Below are positions 1 through 5,325 of a DNA stretch of 5,325 nucleotides, piece after piece. The position numbers and the translations under genes are program-made. The notes under the pieces were generated by a model that saw nothing but the letters and a program-made list of their open reading frames with translations, was not told where the DNA came from and searched no databases. This DNA is from Aliarcobacter sp. (GTDB lineage Bacteria > Campylobacterota > Campylobacteria > Campylobacterales > Arcobacteraceae), in contig JALRJW010000049.1 of the NCBI GenBank assembly GCA_023268955.1, forward strand, positions 1 to 5,325, in the 5' to 3' direction. The first letter of the stretch is position 1, and each line of letters opens with the position of its first letter.

Positions 1-651
1 AATCGAATAGCATCTTCAGGTATGACTGGCTCTGTTCCTGATGAATTAAACAAACATGATAAAATTCATATTTTAAACCTAGGCGGTGTTATTGGAAATT
101 GTAAAGACTTTAATATTCTTTTAGGACCTGCAACAATTACCAATTGCGTTTCGATTTTTAGGTTGATAGTACGCGCTGAATATTCGTGGCGTGTTTCACT
201 GGCACCCTGCAAATTTTTTTACCCCTTGATCAGGTGGTTTGCAGGACTGAACGAAAACGCCGGCAACAATTGGGTGGCACAAGGTGCTCCAAATAAATGG
301 AAAGATATGGTTAAAAAAATCCAAAGAGGATTTGATACAAAAGGTCCAGTATTTATTAATGCTATGTCTGCTTGTACAACTGAGTGGAAATTTGCTCCTA
401 ATCAAACTATCGAAGTTTCTGATTTAGCAGTTGATTCACTTGTTTTCCCATTATATGAAATTATTGATGGAAGAGAATTAAACATCACTTATAGACCAAA
501 AAACATTGTTCCAGTTAGAGATTATTTAGGTGCACAACCAAGATTTAAACACTTATTTAAACCTGAAAATGAGTATTTAATTGAAGAATGGCAAAAAAGA
601 ATTGATGAAAGATGGGCATTCTTACAAAAAAGAGAAGAAATTAGAATGTAA
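1..651 (+). CDS. porB: Pyruvate:ferredoxin oxidoreductase beta subunit, C-terminal part, with an unrelated N-terminal stretch (partial or chimeric)
   Basis: The frame is open from the window edge to a TAA at 649-651. From about position 271 the protein reads VAQxAPNKWKDMV, GPVFINAMSACTTEW, FPLYEI, ITYRPK, and RFKHLFKPENEYLIEEWQ. This is the C-terminal order of PorB, the thiamine-diphosphate and 4Fe-4S subunit that makes acetyl-CoA and CO2 from pyruvate with reduced ferredoxin or flavodoxin. The Cys encoded at 373-375, in the CTTEW motif, is the expected C-terminal cluster ligand. About 126 residues match, against roughly 310 for a full PorB. The upstream PorB core (thiamine site, DNEGYMNTG-type motif, N-terminal CxxC) should lie directly before position 271 but is absent. 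Instead the frame holds unrelated residues (LNLGGVIGNC encoded around 76-105) that I cannot assign. The ATG at 22 is therefore not a credible porB start, and the product would not be a working enzyme. An assembly join and a real rearrangement are both possible. Identity of the C-terminal part is near certain; the status of the gene is not. Confidence 0.8.
   Translation, partial: NRIASSGMTGSVPDELNKHDKIHILNLGGVIGNCKDFNILLGPATITNCVSIFRLIVRAEYSWRVSLAPCKFFYPLIRWFAGLNENAGNNWVAQGAPNKWKDMVKKIQRGFDTKGPVFINAMSACTTEWKFAPNQTIEVSDLAVDSLVFPLYEIIDGRELNITYRPKNIVPVRDYLGAQPRFKHLFKPENEYLIEEWQKRIDERWAFLQKREEIRM
143..282. other. GC-rich patch inside the chimeric porB frame, with an inverted repeat
   Basis: By hand count 60 of 120 bases at 161-280 are G or C. 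The flanks have 37 of 120 (1-120) and 38 of 120 (301-420). The patch contains an 8-bp perfect inverted repeat, CCTGCAAA at 206-213 and TTTGCAGG at 238-245, around an imperfect palindrome centred on TGATCA (228-233). The encoded + strand residues, rich in W, R and F, do not resemble PorB. The composition and the sharp return to PorB at about 271-285 suggest foreign DNA: an insertion remnant, a mobile-element end, or a chimeric read. I do not recognise a specific element, and no target-site duplication can be identified. Confidence 0.5.
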
Positions 652-662
652 TTTCCCCCTAT

Positions 663-706
663 GCTTGCCTAAGGTTTTCCTCCTTTATTTACTCCTTAGG
701 CAAAGC
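663..706 (+). terminator. Hairpin just after porB, possible attenuating or processing stem
   Basis: The arms are GCTTGCCTAAGG (663-674) and CCTTAGGCAAAGC (694-706). They pair over 12 bp with one bulged A, and the loop is 19 nt. No T-run follows, so on its own this is a weak intrinsic terminator. It may act together with the stronger hairpin downstream or stabilise the 3' end of the por mRNA. Confidence 0.45.
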
Positions 707-733
707 AAATAACTATAATAAATCAATATCAAT

Positions 734-777
734 TTAAAAGGCTTATTGTATGTCCCTTTTTTCAATAGGCCTTTTAA
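734..777 (+). terminator. Rho-independent terminator of the por operon
   Basis: An imperfect inverted repeat pairs 734-748 with 763-777: 15 bp with one G-U pair around a 14-nt loop. The arms are TTAAAAGGC...TTG and CAA...GGCCTTTTAA. The stem has an A-tract on the 5' side and a TTTT run on the 3' side, so it could terminate transcription in either direction. It separates the por genes from the independently transcribed membrane-protein gene downstream. Confidence 0.72.
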
Positions 778-800
778 TCTTATACAACACAACTTTTTCA

Positions 801-806
801 TATAAT
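801..806 (+). promoter_or_regulatory. Candidate -10 box for the AbrB-family gene
   Basis: TATAAT at 801-806 lies 25 bp before the TTG start at 832, downstream of the terminator hairpin and preceded by a T-rich stretch (794-798). There is no clear -35 hexamer, which is normal for sigma-70 promoters of Campylobacterota. A start of transcription near 813 would leave a leader of about 20 nt. Confidence 0.5.
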
Positions 807-831
807 TTCAAAAAATCAACTAGGCTTTGTT

Positions 832-1878
832 TTGACCATAGATTTCCAAAATATCTTAAAAATGTTTATTGCACTTTTTATTGGAGTAATTGGTAGTCTG
901 TTTTTTATATTTTTAAATCTACCTTTGCCTTGGCTTTTAGGCTCTATTTTTGCAGTTTCTTTAGCAATTAGATTTGATAATCTTAAAATTTCTTCACCAA
1001 AACCCTTTTCAACTCCAGCAAGAATATTAATAGGAATTACAATAGGGAGTGCCTTTACTCCTGAGATTTTAGAGTTTTTGGATTTGTATTTTTATAGTAT
1101 TTTACTAGTGATACCCTACACTTTAATCACCATAATTGCTGGAATGTACTACTATCATAAATATATTGGATTTGATAAAAAAACAGCTTATTTAAGCTCT
1201 ATGCCAGGTGGAGTAGTTGAGATGGTAATAATTGGGGAAGAGATAAAAGCAAATATCTCTAAAATCACTTTAGTTCAATCTTCAAGACTATTTTTTATAG
1301 TTATTACCCTACCCTTTGTTATTCAATATATTTTCAAAGTTGATATTGCTGGAAATAAACTTATTACTACTCCATTAGCAAGTATTGATTTTATGGCATT
1401 TATATATCTTTTTATTGCTGGAAGTATTGGTGGAATAATTGCAAAAAAAATCAAACTTTCAGCTGCATTTTTAATAGGACCAATGCTTGTTAGTATTGCT
1501 TTACATTCAACGGGACTTAGTCATGCTATTACACCTGATGAACTTTTAAAATTTGTACAAGTTGTATTTGGGACAATTATCGGTTTTACTTTTAAGGGTG
1601 TTAAAATCTCTGAAGTTATTAAAATACTTTTTAGTACCTTTGGACATTTTATTATCTTAGCAATTATTTCTATTATATTCATTTATATAGCCTTTAATCT
1701 TTTTGGTTTTCCTATTATTTCAACTTTACTTGCATTTAGTCCAGGAGGACAAGCTGAAATAAACTTAATAGCTATTTTAGTGGCTGCAAATGTTCCTTAT
1801 ATCACTTTACACCATATAGTTAGACTTTTTATTGTTATGAATTTAGCTCCTATTTTTGCTAAAAGAATCAAGGATTAG
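832..1878 (+). CDS. AbrB/AmoA-family integral membrane protein (putative transporter)
   Basis: The 348-residue protein is very hydrophobic, with around ten membrane segments. It shows the internal duplication typical of the AbrB family (COG3180, the so-called ammonia monooxygenase/AbrB proteins). The first half has PLPWLLGS (31-38), GITIGSAF (68-75) and SSMPGGVVEM (122-131), followed by TLVQSSRLF (146-154). The second half repeats this as FLIGPM (213-218), FGTIIGFTF (246-254), AFSPGGQAEI (301-310) and ITLHHIVRLFIV (324-335). The length fits the family. The substrate is not known; older names linking it to ammonia oxidation or to regulation of abrB-like genes are not evidence of function. The start is taken as TTG at 832, preceded by a weak CTAGG site (820-824). 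The next in-frame ATG is at 862 and would remove ten residues without touching the first membrane helix; it has no visible ribosome site. The gene stands alone between a terminator and the downstream regulatory array, so a link to the two-component module is not implied. Confidence 0.88.
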   Translation: MTIDFQNILKMFIALFIGVIGSLFFIFLNLPLPWLLGSIFAVSLAIRFDNLKISSPKPFSTPARILIGITIGSAFTPEILEFLDLYFYSILLVIPYTLITIIAGMYYYHKYIGFDKKTAYLSSMPGGVVEMVIIGEEIKANISKITLVQSSRLFFIVITLPFVIQYIFKVDIAGNKLITTPLASIDFMAFIYLFIAGSIGGIIAKKIKLSAAFLIGPMLVSIALHSTGLSHAITPDELLKFVQVVFGTIIGFTFKGVKISEVIKILFSTFGHFIILAIISIIFIYIAFNLFGFPIISTLLAFSPGGQAEINLIAILVAANVPYITLHHIVRLFIVMNLAPIFAKRIKD

Positions 1879-1893
1879 AGAAATTTAATTCTT

Positions 1894-1925
1894 TTCATTT
1901 TCATTTCATCTTCATACTTTAAAAT
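1894..1925 (+). promoter_or_regulatory. Activator-type operator (TTCAT direct repeats) and -10 box of the PepSY/two-component operon
   Basis: TTCAT occurs at 1894-1898, 1900-1904, 1905-1909 and 1911-1915. The invariant C residues at 1896, 1902, 1907 and 1913 are spaced 6, 5 and 6 bp, which gives two interleaved direct repeats of 11 bp. The last C is 7 bp before a -10 box TAAAAT (1920-1925), so the array covers the -35 position. Such 11-bp-phased direct repeats overlapping -35 are the usual binding geometry of OmpR/PhoB-family activators. The regulator encoded 450 bp downstream is the natural candidate, implying autoregulation. A matching array precedes the gene at 4423. Confidence 0.65.
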
Positions 1926-1955
1926 TCTTCTACAAATAAAATAAAGGATTTTAAG

Positions 1956-2351
1956 ATGAAAAAAACAGGATATTTTGTAAGTGGTATAGTTGGATTAGGT
2001 TTACTTGGTGGAATAGCTTTGGCAAGTGATATTGAACTTGATGATAAGAAAAAAGATTTAGAAATAAAAAGTTCAATTCAAGTAAAAGATGATATTAGTG
2101 AATCAAAAGAGATGAGTTTAGCTAAAATTGATGCTTTTGAAGTTTGCAAATTAGTTAAAAATCATGTCGCTGGAAAGATTATGAATATTAATCTTGAAAA
2201 CGATGAAGGAAACTTAGTATATCATTTAGAAGTAATAAAAGATAATGGTCAAAATCTTGAATTAGTTGTTGATGCAGGAAATGGAAAAGTATTGCATGAA
2301 CAAATTGATACAAAAGACAAAGAAGACGAAAATGACCATGAAAAAGCTTAG
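1956..2351 (+). CDS. Secreted PepSY-domain protein, first gene of the two-component operon
   Basis: The 131-residue protein starts at ATG 1956 with AAAGGA at 1943-1948 placed 7 nt upstream. Residues 1-23 form a signal peptide: two Lys, a glycine/leucine-rich core, and ALA before Ser24. An acidic and lysine-rich linker follows. A single PepSY domain spans about 52-117: an AxxVCKLVKNH helix, the ENDEGNLVYHLEVI strands (81-94), and the closing VVDAGNGKVLHE (104-115). The tail is strongly charged and ends in HEKA. PepSY domains occur in periplasmic or membrane-attached proteins, sometimes as peptidase inhibitors or ligand sensors; the precise role here is unknown. Its place as first gene before the regulator and kinase, and 13 nt from the regulator start, suggests that it modulates the kinase sensor or reports on cations or peptides in the periplasm. 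That is inference. It carries one Cys (64) and so cannot form an internal disulfide. Confidence 0.85.
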   Translation: MKKTGYFVSGIVGLGLLGGIALASDIELDDKKKDLEIKSSIQVKDDISESKEMSLAKIDAFEVCKLVKNHVAGKIMNINLENDEGNLVYHLEVIKDNGQNLELVVDAGNGKVLHEQIDTKDKEDENDHEKA

Positions 2352-2364
2352 GATATAGTTTTAA

Positions 2365-3021
2365 ATGAAGATTTTACTTGTTGAAGATGATGAACATATT
2401 ATAAATTTTTTGCAAAAAGGTCTAATTGAAGAAGGTCATAAACTTGAAATTTCAAGTGATGGAGAAGAAGCTGAATATTTAGCTTCAATAAATTATTATG
2501 ACCTTATAATTTTAGATTGGATGTTGCCAAATAAAAATGGTGTAGAGATTTTAGAGTCAATTAGAAAAAATGATATTTCTACACCTGTTATTATGTTAAC
2601 TGCAAAAAGTGAAATCAATGACAAAGTAAAAGCCCTTAGAACAGGTGCTGATGATTATTTAACAAAACCATTTTCTTTTATGGAATTGCTTGCAAGAATT
2701 GAAGCATTAAATAGAAGAAGTCTTAGTGAAGGTAAAAATATCATTCAAATAAAAGATTTGATAATAGATATTAATCAGAAAAGTGTAACTAAAAACAATG
2801 AACCATTAGTTTTAACAGCAAAAGAGTATGAGTTACTTTTATATTTAATAAAAAATAAGAACTCTATGGTATCAATGGCAATGATTGAAGAAAATCTTTG
2901 GAATACTGATGAATTTATAAATAGCAATGTAGTTCAGGTTACAATTTATCACTTAAGAAAAAAGATTGGTAAAGATATGATTATTAGTTTTAGAGGATTA
3001 GGATATAAAATTGAAGTTTAA
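2365..3021 (+). CDS. OmpR/PhoB-family two-component response regulator
   Basis: At 218 residues this has the usual length and order for the family. The N-terminal receiver domain (1-115) has the acidic pocket EDD at 7-9, phospho-acceptor Asp51 in LILDWMLPNKNG, Thr79 in MLTAK, and Lys101 in LTKPF. All receiver key residues are present, so phosphorylation by the adjacent kinase is expected. A short linker leads to a winged-helix DNA-binding domain (about 125-216) with LTAKEYELLLYL (150-161) and the closing RGLGYKIEV. ATG 2365 lies 13 nt after the PepSY stop; an AGGA at 2350-2353 overlaps that stop and is the likely ribosome site, at a somewhat long spacing. The 3' end overlaps the kinase gene by 11 nt. 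The receiver and operon layout resemble the PmrA/QseB/CpxR kind, but I cannot assign an ortholog. The likely targets are the two YTCAT repeat arrays at 1894-1925 and 4357-4393. Confidence 0.96.
   Translation: MKILLVEDDEHIINFLQKGLIEEGHKLEISSDGEEAEYLASINYYDLIILDWMLPNKNGVEILESIRKNDISTPVIMLTAKSEINDKVKALRTGADDYLTKPFSFMELLARIEALNRRSLSEGKNIIQIKDLIIDINQKSVTKNNEPLVLTAKEYELLLYLIKNKNSMVSMAMIEENLWNTDEFINSNVVQVTIYHLRKKIGKDMIISFRGLGYKIEV
2999..3013 (+). promoter_or_regulatory. Ribosome site supporting a TTG start for the sensor kinase
   Basis: TAGGA (2999-3003) sits 7 nt before TTG at 3011-3013, inside the last codons of the regulator gene. No ATG lies nearby in the kinase frame, and the signal-anchor residues begin immediately. 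This fixes the start and implies translational coupling of regulator and kinase. Confidence 0.6.
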
Positions 3022-4327
3022 AAGTCTAAAAACAAAACTACTTTTCTGGTTTGCGAACACCACATTTATAGTATTATTGGTTTTTAGTTTCTCTTTTTAT
3101 TTCATATTAAAAAATACCATATATTCTAATATAGAAACAAAACTTTCAAAAGAAAGTTTATATATTCAAAATAATTTCGAAAAATTTAAAAACAGTATTG
3201 AAAAAGATGATTTTATATCTTCAAATGTTGGGATTTTCAAAGATAAGAAACTACTTTCAAAAAATGAGAATTTTAAACTTGAAGATGTAAAATCAAATCT
3301 AAACTCTAAAAAAGTGTTTATGCTTATTGATAATAATGAAAATCTTCAAGCAATAAATATTTTAAAATATAAAGAATATACAATAGTTTCTTATCAAAAA
3401 GATATTGATAATAAACTAGAACATATTATTGATACGATGCTTTTAGTTGAGCCTATTTTATTTTTAATTCTTCTATTTTTAGCAAATAAAACCCTTGATA
3501 AAATATTAATTCCCATTAATAATCTAACTAAAACTACAAATGAAATTACTATAAAAAATTTTCAAGAAACAATACCCTTAGAAAAAGAGAATAATGAACT
3601 CTCAAAATTAACTCAATCATTTAATACAATGATAAATAGATTGCAAGAAGGTGTTGAAAAACTAGATAGATTTAACAGTGATGTTTCCCATGAACTTAAA
3701 ACTCCACTTACAGTAATCAAAGGTGAAATTGAATTATCTTTAATGAAAGATAGACCAAAAGAATACTATCAAGAAAGTTTGCAAACTATAAATTTTGAGA
3801 TAAATCAAATGGAAAAAATCATAAACAATCTTTTGCTTTTAACAAAATACACAAAAACAAATATCACAAAAACTTTTGAAACAATACATCTTGATGCAAT
3901 CTTATTGAATATAATTTATAACTATGATAAACAACTAAAAAATAAAAATATTGATTTAAAAATTAAAACTATTGAGAATATAAAAATGAACGCTAACCAG
4001 GTTTTAATAGAATCAATTTTTTCAAATTTAATTGATAATGCAATAAAATATTCCCCGAAAAACACAAATATAACTATTTCTTTATTTAAGGATGAATATG
4101 ATGAAAAACTTCATTTTATAATAGAAGATGAAGGAATTGGAATAAAAAAAGAAGAATTGCCTTATATAACAGATAAATTTTATAGAATTGATGATTCTAG
4201 AAGTAAAAAAATTGATGGTTTTGGTCTAGGTTTATCAATAGTTAAAAATGGTATTGAACTGCATAATGGTGAACTTCTTGTAGATTCTGAAATAAATATT
4301 GGAACAAAAATAGAAGTTATTTTCTAA
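3011..4327 (+). CDS. Membrane sensor histidine kinase, partner of the upstream response regulator
   Basis: The 438-residue protein has a class-I kinase layout. Membrane segment 1 is at about 9-33, followed by a periplasmic region of about 108 residues (34-142) and membrane segment 2 at about 143-158. A HAMP linker runs to about 212. The dimerisation/phospho-acceptor helix carries His227 in SDVSHELKTPLT. The ATPase domain has the N box with Asn343 (SNLIDNAIKYSP), the G1 motif DEGIGI (373-378), the F box KFYRIDDSRS (389-398) and the G2 motif GFGLGLSIV (403-411). All catalytic motifs are intact, so it should be active. The periplasmic part is Lys/Asn-rich, matches no sensor fold I know, and contains no ExxE pair of the kind used by iron-sensing PmrB. 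The start is a TTG overlapping the regulator stop. The signal is unknown; the periplasmic PepSY protein encoded in the same operon is a possible partner. Confidence 0.95.
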   Translation: MKFKSLKTKLLFWFANTTFIVLLVFSFSFYFILKNTIYSNIETKLSKESLYIQNNFEKFKNSIEKDDFISSNVGIFKDKKLLSKNENFKLEDVKSNLNSKKVFMLIDNNENLQAINILKYKEYTIVSYQKDIDNKLEHIIDTMLLVEPILFLILLFLANKTLDKILIPINNLTKTTNEITIKNFQETIPLEKENNELSKLTQSFNTMINRLQEGVEKLDRFNSDVSHELKTPLTVIKGEIELSLMKDRPKEYYQESLQTINFEINQMEKIINNLLLLTKYTKTNITKTFETIHLDAILLNIIYNYDKQLKNKNIDLKIKTIENIKMNANQVLIESIFSNLIDNAIKYSPKNTNITISLFKDEYDEKLHFIIEDEGIGIKKEELPYITDKFYRIDDSRSKKIDGFGLGLSIVKNGIELHNGELLVDSEINIGTKIEVIF

Positions 4328-4356
4328 ATTAAATCTACCTCTTTTTTCTTTTCTTT

Positions 4357-4393
4357 CTCATTTCATCCTCATTTCATTTTCACTTTTTATAAT
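4357..4393 (+). promoter_or_regulatory. Second YTCAT operator array and -10 box, upstream of the small secreted protein gene
   Basis: CTCAT at 4357-4361, TTCAT at 4362-4366, CTCAT at 4368-4372, TTCAT at 4373-4377 and TTCAC at 4379-4383 have C residues at 4359, 4364, 4370, 4375 and 4381. The spacing alternates 5 and 6 bp, which is 11 bp for every second unit. The -10 box TATAAT (4388-4393) begins 7 bp after the last C. This is the same distance as in the array before the PepSY gene, and both -10 boxes are followed by TCTT. The gene start lies 35 bp after the -10 box here and 36 bp after it there. The pair looks like one regulon under the response regulator encoded between them. Confidence 0.65.
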
Positions 4394-4422
4394 TCTTTAT
4401 ATTAAAACAAAAAGGATTTAAA

Positions 4423-4773
4423 ATGTTAAAAATTGGTTTATTAGGATTAGGTTTAATTGCAGGAAGTTTATTTGCTCAAGATAACAGCACAGCTATTTCA
4501 ACTACAACTTTACATGGTTACAGTGCAAAATTTTTTCAAAATGGTGACATAAAACTTTATGATAATAGTAAATTATTAAAAAATGAAAATGTTGATGTTA
4601 TTTTATATACTCCAAATCATAAAGAAATTACATATAAAAATATAGATTTCAAACAAAATAAATATCATATCAATACTGATTTCTCACAAAAAGGCAAATA
4701 TACATATGTAGTTAAATTTAGTAATTTTCCAGGTGGTGTAAATCACTTTTTAAGAGGGAATATTAACCTTTAA
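4423..4773 (+). CDS. Small secreted protein of unknown function, co-regulated with the two-component operon
   Basis: The 116-residue protein starts at ATG 4423, with AAAGGA (4411-4416) 6 nt upstream. Residues 1-18 are a signal peptide (glycine/leucine-rich core, SLFA before Gln19). The mature part of about 98 residues has no Cys, no membrane segment and no lipobox. It alternates short strand-like stretches with turns: AKFFQNGDIKLYD (35-47), VDVILYTP (57-64), KEITYKNIDF (67-76), GKYTYVVKF (91-99), and a closing GGVNHFLRGN (104-113). This pattern suggests a small beta-sandwich of the kind found in periplasmic carrier or chaperone-like proteins, which is a guess from strand pattern only. I do not recognise a named family. 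Its promoter matches that of the PepSY operon, and it lies 91 bp before the EptA-type gene. A role in envelope remodelling or in sensing with the kinase is therefore plausible but unproven. Confidence 0.8.
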   Translation: MLKIGLLGLGLIAGSLFAQDNSTAISTTTLHGYSAKFFQNGDIKLYDNSKLLKNENVDVILYTPNHKEITYKNIDFKQNKYHINTDFSQKGKYTYVVKFSNFPGGVNHFLRGNINL

Positions 4774-4781
4774 AATATAAG

Positions 4782-4800
4782 TGTCAATGCTGAATTGACA
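4782..4800. repeat. Perfect inverted repeat before the eptA-type gene, possible operator or promoter element
   Basis: TGTCAAT (4782-4788) and ATTGACA (4794-4800) form a 7-bp perfect inverted repeat with a 5-nt spacer. The right arm contains TTGACA, the sigma-70 -35 consensus, and a weak -10 candidate TTAACA lies at 4817-4822 (16-bp spacer). No T-run follows, so a terminator is unlikely. It could be a repressor site or part of a second promoter for the downstream gene. Confidence 0.35.
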
Positions 4801-4850
4801 ATTTATACACGATTGGTTAACAAAATTTAACTAAAATAAAAAGATTTTAA

Positions 4851-4867
4851 AAAAAAGGTTTCATTTG
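4851..4867 (+). promoter_or_regulatory. Ribosome site fixing a TTG start for the EptA-type gene
   Basis: AAAAAAGG (4851-4858) is followed 6 nt later by TTG (4865-4867). The frame has a stop at 4832-4834 and no ATG between that stop and the first membrane helix, so TTG is the only sensible start. Confidence 0.65.
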
Positions 4868-5325
4868 AAATTAACTCAATACTCTTTAATACTCATTGTT
4901 TCACTATTCTTGGGTGTATTTTACAATTTTTCATTTTTTTCTAATGTAACTGGTGTTTATCCATTTGCTGATAATCCATTTTTCGTTTCATCACTATTTG
5001 TAGTTTTAGTTGGTTTTACAGCCTTTTTATTCTCTTTATTTGCTTCTAAATACACTACAAAACCTTTATTAATTTTGATTACTTTTATTTCTGCATATAC
5101 AGCATATTTCATGGATACATATCATGTAGTAATAGACAGTGATATGATTAGAAATACTATGCAAACTAATCTTGCTGAATCTTTAGATTTATTTACTATG
5201 AAATTAGTTGTTTATGTTCTTTTACTTGGTGTTATTCCTTCATTTTTAATTTATAAAGCTAAAGTTGAATACAAAACTTTTGGTAAAGAAGCACTTGCAA
5301 AAGTAATAACTCTTGTTTTATTATT
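4865..5325 (+). CDS. eptA: Lipid A phosphoethanolamine transferase, EptA family, N-terminal part (runs off the window)
   Basis: Translation from TTG 4865 gives 153 residues without a stop to the window edge. The protein has membrane segments at about 6-25, 40-60, 66-82 and 112-130, and a fifth starting near 144. This is the five-helix N-terminal domain of EptA/EptB/EptC/MCR transferases. The diagnostic stretch is YFMDTYHVVID at 81-91, followed by SDMIRNTMQTNLAES (92-106), the periplasmic loop that helps form the lipid site. The enzyme family moves phosphoethanolamine from phosphatidylethanolamine onto lipid A in the inner membrane. This lowers negative surface charge and usually raises resistance to polymyxins and cationic peptides. 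The catalytic alkaline-phosphatase-like domain (nucleophilic Thr, zinc ligands), about 350 residues more, lies beyond the window and cannot be checked. Its place after a two-component system echoes PmrAB control of eptA. It may be read through from the array-driven promoter at 4388 or from a local one near 4795-4822. The family call is firm; the subtype (A, B or C; acceptor) is not. Confidence 0.88.
   Translation, partial: MKLTQYSLILIVSLFLGVFYNFSFFSNVTGVYPFADNPFFVSSLFVVLVGFTAFLFSLFASKYTTKPLLILITFISAYTAYFMDTYHVVIDSDMIRNTMQTNLAESLDLFTMKLVVYVLLLGVIPSFLIYKAKVEYKTFGKEALAKVITLVLL

Noticed and set aside
206..245. Integron attC-like site
   Set aside because: The fold-back is suggestive, but the RYYYAAC and GTTRRRY core boxes are missing at the ends.
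196..405. Minus-strand open frame of 69 codons
   Set aside because: It lies antisense over the PorB C-terminal coding region for more than half its length, has no ribosome site, and its residues look like no protein I know. The porB frame explains the 285-405 part.
794..810. YTCAT array before the AbrB-family gene
   Set aside because: Only one TTCAT and one TTCAA occur, 10 bp apart, straddling the -10 box. The phasing and position do not match the two real arrays.
1879..1895. Terminator after the AbrB-family gene
   Set aside because: Only a 4-bp AGAA/TTCT stem can be drawn before the T-rich tract, too weak to call.
4859..4870. Further YTCAT unit or palindrome (TTTCATTTGAAA) at the eptA start
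   Set aside because: A single unit with no 11-bp partner, downstream of any plausible promoter and overlapping the start codon. It is most likely chance in AT-rich sequence.
1..5325. CRISPR arrays, tRNA or rRNA genes, riboswitches
   Set aside because: No spaced identical repeats, cloverleaf or conserved RNA motifs were seen on either strand; the only regular repeats are the short YTCAT arrays.

Overview
The window is AT-rich (roughly 30% GC where counted by hand) and looks like a chromosomal segment of a Campylobacterota bacterium, most likely an Arcobacter relative. The basis is the codon use, the short AAGGA-type ribosome sites, and a PorB C-terminus resembling the beta subunit of the four-subunit pyruvate:ferredoxin oxidoreductase of Helicobacter and Arcobacter. 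The genus is an inference; no rRNA or other marker gene is present. All genes read on the + strand.

Left end (1-780): an open frame enters from the window edge and ends at 651. From about 271 onward it is the C-terminal part of PorB. The part before that does not look like PorB and contains a patch of about 50% GC at 161-280. This is an in-frame chimera, produced by a rearrangement or insertion or by an assembly error. Two hairpins follow, the second a good terminator candidate.

Middle (800-1878): a single gene for an AbrB/AmoA-family integral membrane protein, with its own candidate promoter.

Right half (1891-5325): a signalling and envelope module. It encodes a secreted PepSY-domain protein, an OmpR-family response regulator and a HAMP/HisKA sensor kinase in one tight operon. 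A small secreted protein of unknown function follows, and then the N-terminal membrane part of an EptA-family lipid A phosphoethanolamine transferase that runs off the window. The PepSY gene and the small secreted gene have nearly identical promoter regions: four or five YTCAT/YTCAC units alternating 5 and 6 bp apart (an 11-bp direct-repeat period) end 7 bp before a matching -10 box. This is the geometry expected for an OmpR-family activator. It suggests that the regulator encoded between the two arrays controls both its own operon and the secreted-protein/EptA side.

The working model (inference) is an envelope-stress or cationic-peptide response analogous to PmrAB-EptA, with two small periplasmic proteins as accessory sensors or effectors. 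The most interesting items are the paired operator arrays, the uncharacterised secreted protein at 4423-4773, and the chimeric porB.
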